From Metopolophium dirhodum (Eukaryota; Arthropoda; Insecta; Hemiptera; Aphididae): a DNA stretch of 64,000 nucleotides. Shown here in pieces: positions 53,501-64,000 of the stretch. A program made the translations under genes and the position numbers. The number at the start of each line of letters is the position of its first letter. Within the stretch, counting starts at the first letter, position 1. The notes beneath the pieces are model-generated. The model had not been told where the DNA came from. It made no database searches and saw only the letters and a list, made by a program, of their open reading frames with translations. Location: assembly GCF_019925205.1 (NCBI RefSeq), contig NC_083560.1, positions 62,695,266 to 62,759,265 on the forward strand. Direction: 5' to 3'.

Positions 53501-54832
53501 TCAATTAAAAGTAGCAATGACGAAAGAAGTAACTGTTCAACCAAATGTTTGAGTGGAAGTACACAAATTAAAAAAAATGGAACGAATCAAAGAATGTAAA
53601 AACAAAAGTATGATCATCAGAAGATGGGCAAACAACAAATAAGAAGACACCAACAGACTTTTCAGAAAACAGTAAAGGATCAGGTCAAGAAAAATGTTTT
53701 ACGGGCGGTTTAAGTAATCATACGTTTAGTAATAGTAAGTATAAAACATATAAATGTAAGTTTGTAATGAATTAGGACACCTAGCTAAAATGTGTAGAAA
53801 TAAATCAAAAAAGCCATTATGTACGAGTGGAAACTGAGTCAGAATCAGTAGAAATGTTTCAATTAAAAGTAGCAGTGACGAAAGAAGTAACTATTCAACC
53901 AAATGTTTGAGTGGAAGTACACAAATTAAAAAAAAATGGAACGAATCAAAGGATGTAAAAACAAAAGTATGATCATCAGAAGATGGGCAAACAACAAATA
54001 AGAAGACACCAACAGACTTTTCAGAAAACAGTAAAGGATCAGGTCAAGAAAAATGTTTTACAGGCGGTTCAAGTGATCATACGTTTAGAAATTGTAAGTA
54101 TAAAACTTATAAATGTAAGTTTGTAATGAATTAGGACACCTAGCTAAAATGTGTAGAAATAAATCAAAAAAGCCATTATGTACGAGTGGAAACTGAGTCA
54201 GAATCAGTAGAAATGTTTCAATTAAAAGTAGCAATGACGAAAGAAGTAACTATTCAACCAAATGTTTGAGTGGAAGTACACAAATTAAAAAAAATGGAAC
54301 GAATCAAAGGATGTAAAAACAAAAGTATGATCATCAGAAGATGGGCAAACAACAAATAAGAAGACACCAACAGACTTTTCAGAAAACAGTAAAGGAGTAG
54401 GTCAAGAAAAATGTTTTACAGGCGGTTCAAGTAATCATACGTTTAGAAATTGTAAGTATAAAACATATAAATGTAAGTTTGTAATGAATTAGGACACCTA
54501 GCTAAAATGTGTAGAAATAAATCAAAAAAGCCATTATGTACGAGTGGAAACTGAGTCAGAATCAGTAGAAATGTTTCAATTAAAAGTAGCAATGACGAAA
54601 GAAGTAACTATTCAACCAAATGTTTGAGTGGAAGTACACAAATTAAAAAAAATGGAACGAATCAAAGAATGTAAAAACAAAAGTATGATCATCAGAAGAT
54701 GGGCAAACAACAAATAAGAAGACACCAACAGACTTTTCAGAAAACAGTAAAGGAGTAGGTCAAGAAAAATGTTTTACAGGCGGTTTAAGTGATCATACGT
54801 TTAGAAATTGTAAGTATAAAACTTATAAATGT
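50533..54832 (+). repeat. 12-monomer unit of mixed make-up H-I-L-N-D-D-J'-P-Q'-B'-E'-G
   Basis: Starts: 50533, 50891, 51249, 51607, 51966, 52325, 52683, 53041, 53400, 53758, 54117, 54475 (4300 bp). It has the same length as the reference HOR but a different composition. L to P (51249-53399) copies the order and rare markers of 26161-28311. Q' has a private 'aactgttcaacc' near 53535. E' is an E-like monomer with 8 A and 'aataag'. Confidence 0.8.
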
Positions 54833-57800
54833 AAGTTTGTAATGAATTAGGACACCTAGCTAAAATGTGTAGAAATAAATCAAAAAAGCCATTATGTACG
54901 AGTGGAAACTGAGTCAGAATCAGTAGAAATGTTTCAATTAAAAGTAGCAATGACGAAAGAAGTAACTATTCTACCAAATGTTTCAGTGGAAGTACGCAAA
55001 TTAAAAAAAATGGAACGAATCAAAGGATGTAAAAACAAAAGTATGAGCATCAGAAGATGGGCAAACAACAAATAAGAAGAAACCAACAGACTTTTCAGAA
55101 AACAGTAAAGGATCAGGTCAAGAAAAATGTTTAACATGCGGTTTAAGTAATCATACGTTTAGTAAATGTAAGTATAGAACTTATAAATGTAAGTCTGTAA
55201 TGAATTAGGACACCTAGCTAAAATGTGTAGAAATAAATCAAAAAAGCCATTATGTACGAGTGGAAACTGTGTCAGAATCAGTAGAAATGTTTCAATTAAA
55301 AGTAGCAATGACGAAAGAACTAACTATTCAACCAAATGTTTGAGTGGATGTACACAAATTAAAAAAAATGGAACGAATCAAAGGATGTAAAAACAAAAGT
55401 ATGATCATCAGAAGATGGGCAAACAACAAATAAGAAGACACCAACAGACTTTTCAGAAAACAGTAAAGGATCAGGTCATGAAAAATGTTTTACAGGCGGT
55501 TTAAGTAATCATACGTTTAGTAATAGTAAGTATAAAACATATAAATATAAGTTTGTAATGAATTAGGACACCTAGCTAAAATGTGTAGAAATAAATCAAA
55601 AAAGCCATTATGTACGAGTGGAAACTGAGTTAGAATCAGTAGAAATGTTTCAATTAAAAGTAGCAATGACGAAAGAAGTAACTATTCAACCAAATGTTTG
55701 AGTGGAAGTACACAAATTAAAAAAAATGGAACGAATCAAAGAATGTAAAAACAAAAGTATGATCATCAGAAGATGGGCAAACAACAAATAAGAAGAAACC
55801 AACAGACTTTTCAGAAAACAGTAAAGGATCAGGTCAAGAAAAATGTTTTACGGGCGGTTTAAGTAATCATACGTTTAGTAATAGTAAGTATAAAACATAT
55901 AAATGTAAGTTTGTAATGAATTAGGACACCTAGCTAAAATGTGTAGAAATAAATCAAAAAAGCCATTATGTACGAGTGGAAACTGAGTCAGAATCAGTAG
56001 AAATGTTTCAATTAAAAGTAGCAGTGACGAAAGAAGTAACTATTCAACCAAATGTTTGAGTGGAAGTACACAAATTAAAAAAAAATGGAACGAATCAAAG
56101 GATGTAAAAACAAAAGTATGATCATCAGAAGATGGGCAAACAACAAATAAGAAGACACCAACAGACTTTTCAGAAAACAGTAAAGGATCAGGTCAAGAAA
56201 AATGTTTTACAGGCGGTTCAAGTGATCATACGTTTAGAAATTGTAAGTATAAAACTTATAAATGTAAGTTTGTAATGAATTAGGACACCTAGCTAAAATG
56301 TGTAGAAATAAATCAAAAAAGCCATTATGTACGAGTGGAAACTGAGTCAGAATCAGTAGAAATGTTTCAATTAAAAGTAGCAATGACGAAAGAAGTAACT
56401 ATTCAACCAAATGTTTGAGTGGAAGTACACAAATTAAAAAAAATGGAACGAATCAAAGAATGTAAAAACAAAAGTATGAGCATCAGAAGATGGGCAAACA
56501 ACAAATAAGAAGAAACCAACAGACTTTTCAGAAAACAGTAAAGGATCAGGTCAAGAAAAATGTTTAACATGCGGTTTAAGTAATCATACGTTTAGTAAAT
56601 GTAAGTATAGAACTTATAAATGTAAGTCTGTAATGAATTAGGACACCTAGCTAAAATGTGTAGAAATAAATCAAAAAAGCCATTATGTACGAGTGGAAAC
56701 TGTGTCAGAATCAGTAGAAATGTTTCAATTAAAAGTAGCAATGACGAAAGAACTAACTATTCAACCAAATGTTTGAGTGGATGTACACAAATTAAAAAAA
56801 ATGGAACGAATCAAAGGATGTAAAAACAAAAGTATGATCATCAGAAGATGGGCAAACAACAAATAAGAAGACACCAACAGACTTTTCAGAAAACAGTAAA
56901 GGATCAGGTCATGAAAAATGTTTTACAGGCGGTTTAAGTAATCATACGTTTAGTAATAGTAAGTATAAAACATATAAATATAAGTTTGTAATGAATTAGG
57001 ACACCTAGCTAAAATGTGTAGAAATAAATCAAAAAAGCCATTATGTACGAGTGGAAACTGTGTCAGAATCAGTAGAAATGTTTCAATTAAAAGTAGCAAT
57101 GACGAAAGAACTAACTATTCAACCAAATGTTTGAGTGGATGTACACAAATTAAAAAAAATGGAACGAATCAAAGGATGTAAAAACAAAAGTATGATCATC
57201 AGAAGATGGGCAAACAACAAATAAGAAGACACCAACAGACTTTTCAGAAAACAGTAAAGGATCAGGTCATGAAAAATGTTTTACAGGCGGTTTAAGTAAT
57301 CATACGTTTAGTAATAGTAAGTATAAAACATATAAATATAAGTTTGTAATGAATTAGGACACCTAGCTAAAATGTGTAGAAATAAATCAAAAAAGCCATT
57401 ATGTACGAGTGGAAACTGAGTTAGAATCAGTAGAAATGTTTCAATTAAAAGTAGCAATGACGAAAGAAGTAACTATTCAACCAAATGTTTGAGTGGAAGT
57501 ACACAAATTAAAAAAAATGGAACGAATCAAAGAATGTAAAAACAAAAGTATGATCATCAGAAGATGGGCAAACAACAAATAAGAAGAAACCAACAGACTT
57601 TTCAGAAAACAGTAAAGGATCAGGTCAAGAAAAATGTTTTACGGGCGGTTTAAGTAATCATACGTTTAGTAATAGTAAGTATAAAACATATAAATGTAAG
57701 TTTGTAATGAATTAGGACACCTAGCTAAAATGTGTAGAAATAAATCAAAAAAGCCATTATGTACGAGTGGAAACTGAGTCAGAATCAGTAGAAATGTTTC

Positions 57801-59847
57801 AATTAAAAGTAGCAGTGACGAAAGAAGTAACTATTCAACCAAATGTTTGAGTGGAAGTACACAAATTAAAAAAAATGGAACGAATCAAAGGATGTAAAAA
57901 CAAAAGTATGATCATCAGAAGATGGGCAAACAACAAATAAGAAGACACCAACAGACTTTTCAGAAAACAGTAAAGGAGTAGGTCAAGAAAAATGTTTTAC
58001 AGGCGGTTTAAGTGATCATACGTTTAGAAATTGTATGTATAAAACATATAAATGTAAGTTTGTAATGAATTAGGACACCTAGCTAAAATGTGTAGAAATA
58101 AATCAAAAAAGCCATTATGTACGAGTGGAAACTGAGTCAGAATCAGTAGAAATGTTTCAATTAAAAGTAGCAATGACGAAAGAAGTAACTATTCAACCAA
58201 ATGTTTGAGTGGAAGTACACAAATTAAAAAAAATGGAACGAATCAAAGAATGTAAAAACAAAAGTATGATCATCAGAAGATGGGCAAACAACAAATAAGA
58301 AGACACCAACAGACTTTTCAGAAAACAGTAAAGGATCAGGTCAAGAAAAATGTTTTACGGGCGGTTTAAGTAATCATACGTTTAGTAATAGTAAGTATAA
58401 AACATATAAATGTAAGTTTGTAATGAATTAGGACACCTAGCTAAAATGTGTAGAAATAAATCAAAAAAGCCATTATGTACGAGTGGAAACTGAGTCAGAA
58501 TCAGTAGAAATGTTTCAATTAAAAGTAGCAGTGACGAAAGAAGTAACTATTCAACCAAATGTTTGAGTGGAAGTACACAAATTAAAAAAAAATGGAACGA
58601 ATCAAAGGATGTAAAAACAAAAGTATGATCATCAGAAGATGGGCAAACAACAAATAAGAAGACACCAACAGACTTTTCAGAAAACAGTAAAGGATCAGGT
58701 CAAGAAAAATGTTTTACAGGCGGTTCAAGTGATCATACGTTTAGAAATTGTAAGTATAAAACTTATAAATGTAAGTTTGTAATGAATTAGGACACCTAGC
58801 TAAAATGTGTAGAAATAAATCAAAAAAGCCATTATGTACGAGTGGAAACTGAGTCAGAATCAGTAGAAATGTTTCAATTAAAAGTAGCAATGACGAAAGA
58901 AGTAACTATTCAACCAAATGTTTGAGTGGAAGTACACAAATTAAAAAAAATGGAACGAATCAAAGGATGTAAAAACAAAAGTATGATCATCAGAAGATGG
59001 GCAAACAACAAATAAGAAGACACCAACAGACTTTTCAGAAAACAGTAAAGGAGTAGGTCAAGAAAAATGTTTTACAGGCGGTTCAAGTAATCATACGTTT
59101 AGAAATTGTAAGTATAAAACATATAAATGTAAGTTTGTAATGAATTAGGACACCTAGCTAAAATGTGTAGAAATAAATCAAAAAAGCCATTATGTACGAG
59201 TGGAAACTGAGTCAGAATCAGTAGAAATGTTTCAATTAAAAGTAGCAATGACGAAAGAAGTAACTATTCAACCAAATGTTTGAGTGGAAGTACACAAATT
59301 AAAAAAAAATGGAACGAATCAAAGGATGTAAAAACAAAAGTATGATCATCAGAAGATGGGCAAACAACAAATAAGAAGACACCAACAGACTTTTCAGAAA
59401 ACAGTAAAGGATCAGGTCTAGAAAAATGTTTTACAGGCGGTTCAAGTGATCATACGTTTAGAAATTGTAAGTATAAAACTTATAAATGTAAGTTTGTAAT
59501 GAATTAGGACACCTAGCTAAAATGTGTAGAAATAAATCAAAAAAGCCATTATGTACGAGTGGAAACTGAGTCAGAATCAGTAGAAATGTTTCAATTAAAA
59601 GTAGCAATGACGAAAGAAGTAACTATTCAACCAAATGTTTGAGTGGAAGTACACAAATTAAAAAAAATGGAACGAATCAAAGAATGTAAAAACAAAAGTA
59701 TGATCATCAGAAGATGGGCAAACAACAAATAAGAAGACACCAACAGACTTTTCAGAAAACAGTAAAGGAGTAGGTCAAGAAAAATGTTTTACAGGCGGTT
59801 TAAGTGATCATACGTTTAGAAATTGTAAGTATAAAACTTATAAATGT
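54833..59847 (+). repeat. 14-monomer unit H-I-L-B'-G/K-I-I-L-D-J-B'-E'-F-G
   Basis: Starts: 54833, 55191, 55549, 55907, 56266, 56624, 56982, 57340, 57698, 58056, 58414, 58773, 59131, 59490 (5015 bp). B' joins 'gcagtg' and 9 A to the B ending 'caagtgatcat'. H here and the G/K chimera carry 'agtatagaac' in place of 'agtataaaac', a marker found only from this point rightward. Confidence 0.8.
56266..56623 (+). repeat. Chimeric monomer G/K
   Basis: G front ('gagtcag', 'gcaatg', 8 A, 'agaatg') joined to a K/H back ('atgagc', 'agaaacc', TGC knuckle, 'agtatagaac', 'aagtctg'). The switch lies in a few bases between 'agaatg' and 'atgagc'. The same form recurs at 63073-63430. Confidence 0.75.
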
Positions 59848-62800
59848 AAGTTTGTAATGAATTAGGACACCTAGCTAAAATGTGTAGAAATAAATCAAAA
59901 AAGCCATTATGTACGAGTGGAAACTGAGTCAGAATCAGTAGAAATGTTTCAATTAAAAGTAGCAATGACGAAAGAAGTAACTATTCTACCAAATGTTTCA
60001 GTGGAAGTACGCAAATTAAAAAAAATGGAACGAATCAAAGGATGTAAAAACAAAAGTATGAGCATCAGAAGATGGGCAAACAACAAATAAGAAGAAACCA
60101 ACAGACTTTTCAGAAAACAGTAAAGGATCAGGTCAAGAAAAATGTTTAACATGCGGTTTAAGTAATCATACGTTTAGTAAATGTAAGTATAGAACTTATA
60201 AATGTAAGTCTGTAATGAATTAGGACACCTAGCTAAAATGTGTAGAAATAAATCAAAAAAGCCATTATGTACGAGTGGAAACTGTGTCAGAATCAGTAGA
60301 AATGTTTCAATTAAAAGTAGCAATGACGAAAGAACTAACTATTCAACCAAATGTTTGAGTGGATGTACACAAATTAAAAAAAATGGAACGAATCAAAGGA
60401 TGTAAAAACAAAAGTATGATCATCAGAAGATGGGCAAACAACAAATAAGAAGACACCAACAGACTTTTCAGAAAACAGTAAAGGATCAGGTCATGAAAAA
60501 TGTTTTACAGGCGGTTTAAGTAATCATACGTTTAGTAATAGTAAGTATAAAACATATAAATATAAGTTTGTAATGAATTAGGACACCTAGCTAAAATGTG
60601 TAGAAATAAATCAAAAAAGCCATTATGTACGAGTGGAAACTGAGTTAGAATCAGTAGAAATGTTTCAATTAAAAGAAGCAATGACGAAAGAAGTAACTAT
60701 TCAACCAAATGTTTGAGTGGAAGTACACAAATTAAAAAAAATGGAACGAATCAAAGAATGTAAAAACAAAAGTATGATCATCAGAAGATGGGCAAACAAC
60801 AAATAAGAAGAAACCAACAGACTTTTCAGAAAACAGTAAAGGATCAGGTCAAGAAAAATGTTTTACGGGCGGTTTAAGTAATCATACGTTTAGTAATAGT
60901 AAGTATAAAACATATAAATGTAAGTTTGTAATGAATTAGGACACCTAGCTAAAATGTGTAGAAATAAATCAAAAAAGCCATTATGTACGAGTGGAAACTG
61001 AGTCAGAATCAGTAGAAATGTTTCAATTAAAAGTAGCAGTGACGAAAGAAGTAACTATTCAACCAAATGTTTGAGTGGAAGTACACAAATTAAAAAAAAA
61101 TGGAACGAATCAAAGGATGTAAAAACAAAAGTATGATCATCAGAAGATGGGCAAACAACAAATAAGAAGACACCAACAGACTTTTCAGAAAACAGTAAAG
61201 GATCAAGTCAAGAAAAATGTTTTACAGGCGGTTCAAGTGATCATACGTTTAGAAATTGTAAGTATAAAACATATAAATGTAAGTTTGTAATGAATTAGGA
61301 CACCTAGCTAAAATGTGTAGAAATAAATCAAAAAAGCCATTATGTACGAGTGGAAACTGAGTCAGAATCAGTAGAAATGTTTCAATTAAAAGTAGCAGTG
61401 ACGAAAGAAGTAACTATTCAACCAAATGTTTGAGTGGAAGTACACAAATTAAAAAAAATGGAACGAATCAAAGGATGTAAAAACAAAAGTATGATCATCA
61501 GAAGATGGGCAAACAACAAATAAGAAGACACCAACAGACTTTTCAGAAAACAGTAAAGGAGTAGGTCAAGAAAAATGTTTTACAGGCGGTTTAAGTGATC
61601 ATACGTTTAGAAATTGTATGTATAAAACATATAAATGTAAGTTTGTAATGAATTAGGACACCTAGCTAAAATGTGTAGAAATAAATCAAAAAAGCCATTA
61701 TGTACGAGTGGAAACTGAGTCAGAATCAGTAGAAATGTTTCAATTAAAAGTAGCAATGACGAAAGAAGTAACTATTCAACCAAATGTTTGAGTGGAAGTA
61801 CACAAATTAAAAAAAATGGAACGAATCAAAGAATGTAAAAACAAAAGTATGATCATCAGAAGATGGGCAAACAACAAATAAGAAGACACCAACAGACTTT
61901 TCAGAAAACAGTAAAGGATCAGGTCAAGAAAAATGTTTTACGGGCGGTTTAAGTAATCATACGTTTAGTAATAGTAAGTATAAAACATATAAATGTAAGT
62001 TTGTAATGAATTAGGACACCTAGCTAAAATGTGTAGAAATAAATCAAAAAAGCCATTATGTACGAGTGGAAACTGAGTCAGAATCAGTAGAAATGTTTCA
62101 ATTAAAAGTAGCAGTGACGAAAGAAGTAACTATTCAACCAAATGTTTGAGTGGAAGTACACAAATTAAAAAAAAATGGAACGAATCAAAGGATGTAAAAA
62201 CAAAAGTATGATCATCAGAAGATGGGCAAACAACAAATAAGAAGACACCAACAGACTTTTCAGAAAACAGTAAAGGATCAGGTCAAGAAAAATGTTTTAC
62301 AGGCGGTTCAAGTGATCATACGTTTAGAAATTGTAAGTATAAAACTTATAAATGTAAGTTTGTAATGAATTAGGACACCTAGCTAAAATGTGTAGAAATA
62401 AATCAAAAAAGCCATTATGTACGAGTGGAAACTGAGTCAGAATCAGTAGAAATGTTTCAATTAAAAGTAGCAATGACGAAAGAAGTAACTATTCAACCAA
62501 ATGTTTGAGTGGAAGTACACAAATTAAAAAAAATGGAACGAATCAAAGGATGTAAAAACAAAAGTATGATCATCAGAAGATGGGCAAACAACAAATAAGA
62601 AGACACCAACAGACTTTTCAGAAAACAGTAAAGGAGTAGGTCAAGAAAAATGTTTTACAGGCGGTTCAAGTAATCATACGTTTAGAAATTGTAAGTATAA
62701 AACATATAAATGTAAGTTTGTAATGAATTAGGACACCTAGCTAAAATGTGTAGAAATAAATCAAAAAAGCCATTATGTACGAGTGGAAACTGAGTCAGAA

Positions 62801-64000
62801 TCAGTAGAAATGTTTCAATTAAAAGTAGCAATGACGAAAGAAGTAACTATTCAACCAAATGTTTGAGTGGAAGTACACAAATTAAAAAAAAATGGAACGA
62901 ATCAAAGGATGTAAAAACAAAAGTATGATTATCAGAAGATGGGCAAACAACAAATAAGAAGACACCAACAGACTTTTCAGAAAACAGTAAAGGATCAGGT
63001 CTAGAAAAATGTTTTACAGGCGGTTCAAGTGATCATACGTTTAGAAATTGTAAGTATAAAACTTATAAATGTAAGTTTGTAATGAATTAGGACACCTAGC
63101 TAAAATGTGTAGAAATAAATCAAAAAAGCCATTATGTACGAGTGGAAACTGAGTCAGAATCAGTAGAAATGTTTCAATTAAAAGTAGCAATGACGAAAGA
63201 AGTAACTATTCAACCAAATGTTTGAGTGGAAGTACACAAATTAAAAAAAATGGAACGAATCAAAGAATGTAAAAACAAAAGTATGAGCATCAGAAGATGG
63301 GCAAACAACAAATAAGAAGAAACCAACAGACTTTTCAGAAAACAGTAAAGGATCAGGTCAAGAAAAATGTTTAACATGCGGTTTAAGTAATCATACGTTT
63401 AGTAAATGTAAGTATAGAACTTATAAATGTAAGTCTGTAATGAATTAGGACACCTAGCTAAAATGTGTAGAAATAAATCAAAAAAGCCATTATGTACGAG
63501 TGGAAACTGTGTCAGAATCAGTAGAAATGTTTCAATTAAAAGTAGCAATGACGAAAGAACTAACTATTCAACCAAATGTTTGAGTGGATGTACACAAATT
63601 AAAAAAAATGGAACGAATCAAAGGATGTAAAAACAAAAGTATGATCATCAGAAGATGGGCAAACAACAAATAAGAAGACACCAACAGACTTTTCAGAAAA
63701 CAGTAAAGGATCAGGTCATGAAAAATGTTTTACAGGCGGTTTAAGTAATCATACGTTTAGTAATAGTAAGTATAAAACATATAAATATAAGTTTGTAATG
63801 AATTAGGACACCTAGCTAAAATGTGTAGAAATAAATCAAAAAAGCCATTATGTACGAGTGGAAACTGTGTCAGAATCAGTAGAAATGTTTCAATTAAAAG
63901 TAGCAATGACGAAAGAACTAACTATTCAACCAAATGTTTGAGTGGATGTACACAAATTAAAAAAAATGGAACGAATCAAAGGATGTAAAAACAAAAGTAT
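59848..64000 (+). repeat. Right-edge unit, incomplete: H-I-L-B'-D-J-B'-E'-F-G/K-I-I
   Basis: Starts: 59848, 60206, 60564, 60922, 61281, 61639, 61997, 62356, 62714, 63073, 63431, 63789; the last monomer is cut by the window edge. It is a shorter relative of the preceding unit (D-J-B'-E'-F in the same order) and keeps the 'agtatagaac' marker in H and G/K. Private changes: 'gaagcaatg' in L (60564), 'ggatcaagtc' in B' (60922), 'tgattatcag' in F (62714). Confidence 0.8.
63073..63430 (+). repeat. Chimeric monomer G/K (second copy)
   Basis: It matches the monomer at 56266 at all diagnostic sites, including 'agtatagaac', and is likewise followed by two I monomers. It replaces the usual G and H pair at the end of a unit. 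Confidence 0.75.

Larger units (their letters stand above)
1..64000 (+). repeat. Satellite DNA array, 358/359-bp monomer, higher-order organised
   Basis: The complete window is a head-to-tail array. Taking the start of each monomer as the A of 'aagtttgtaatg' (or 'aagtctgtaatg'), starts fall at 2, 361, 720, 1078, 1436, 1795 and so on to 63789, giving 178 complete monomers. Almost all length change comes from one A-run (8 A gives 358 bp, 9 A gives 359 bp); a few monomers carry one extra single-base indel. Monomers differ at roughly 20 recurrent diagnostic sites, which sort them into types. The H type, marked by 'attctacc' and 'tttcagtgg', starts at 2512, 6813, 8962, 10753, 21505, 24729, 31897, 36198, 40498, 45515, 47307, 50533, 54833 and 59848. 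Neither edge of the array is reached. I cannot match the monomer to a named satellite family from memory. Confidence 0.98.

Noticed and set aside
1..64000. CRISPR array
   Set aside because: The repeats are about 358 bp, contiguous and lack spacers; no cas-like genes are present.
1..64000. Drosophila 359-bp (1.688) satellite, suggested by the monomer length
   Set aside because: As far as I recall that family, the sequence is different, and the coding-derived knuckle motif here is not part of it. The length match looks coincidental.
1..64000. A giant repeat protein encoded across monomers
   Set aside because: Monomers of 358 or 359 bp are not multiples of three, and several stops and frameshifts occur in each unit.
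1..64000. CENP-B box
   Set aside because: The canonical box needs TTCG and CGGG cores at fixed spacing. I saw no 'ttcg' on the + strand and no 'cccg' for the reverse. The only 'cggg' is in the knuckle-1 'acgggcgg' variant.
1..64000. Promoter and polyadenylation signals in each monomer ('tataaaa' and 'aataaa')
   Set aside because: Both hexamer-like strings are expected by chance in sequence this AT-rich, and nothing links them to a transcribed unit.
1..64000. Two 179-bp half-repeats within the monomer
   Set aside because: Comparing the two halves by eye shows no alignable similarity. The only internal relation is between the two knuckles, about 60 bp apart.
1..64000. Functional LTR retrotransposon
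   Set aside because: No LTR, primer-binding site, protease active-site motif, reverse transcriptase or integrase sequence is present; only the nucleocapsid-like segment is repeated.
1..64000. Assembly artefact from looping over a repeat
   Set aside because: Units differ by private variants, chimeras and indels in a structured way, which a simple loop would not give. Collapsed or expanded copy number cannot be excluded without reads.

Overview
The whole 64 kb window is one uninterrupted tandem-repeat (satellite) array. It holds 178 complete head-to-tail monomers of 357-359 bp (mean about 358.4 bp), all on the same strand, plus one partial monomer at the right edge (63789-64000). One monomer counted by hand is about 31% GC, and the + strand is rich in A. 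I see no unique sequence, intact gene, RNA gene, insertion or array edge. This points to a eukaryotic chromosome, probably pericentromeric or centromeric heterochromatin of an AT-rich (perhaps invertebrate) genome. The species cannot be named from this sequence.

The monomer is not random DNA. Read on the + strand in shifting frames, it carries a decayed pair of retroviral-type CCHC zinc knuckles (C-x2-C-x4-H-x4-C) about six residues apart, each followed by lysine-rich sequence. This is the layout of the nucleocapsid end of gag in Ty3/gypsy-like LTR retrotransposons, so the satellite most likely arose by amplification of a gag fragment. Every monomer is broken: the second knuckle is one base short throughout, the first has usually lost a cysteine, and monomer lengths are not multiples of three.

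Monomers fall into recurring variant types, here lettered A-S by diagnostic bases. The types recur in order and make a higher-order repeat (HOR). The clearest form is a 12-monomer unit of 4300-4301 bp, H-I-K-I-L-N-S-L-N-E-F-G, seen at 31897-36197 and 36198-40497, with a 14-monomer derivative at 40498-45514. Left to right: 2-7170 holds two 10-monomer units of another composition (A-J); 7171-14693 has short rearranged runs; 14694-21504 lacks H monomers; 21505-31896 has shortened and expanded HOR variants, including a three-monomer P-Q-R expansion; 31897-45514 is the regular HOR core; 45515-64000 holds shortened, lengthened and hybrid units. Chimeric monomers and shared private variants show repeated unequal exchange or gene conversion. 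There are no working genes whose interplay could be described.
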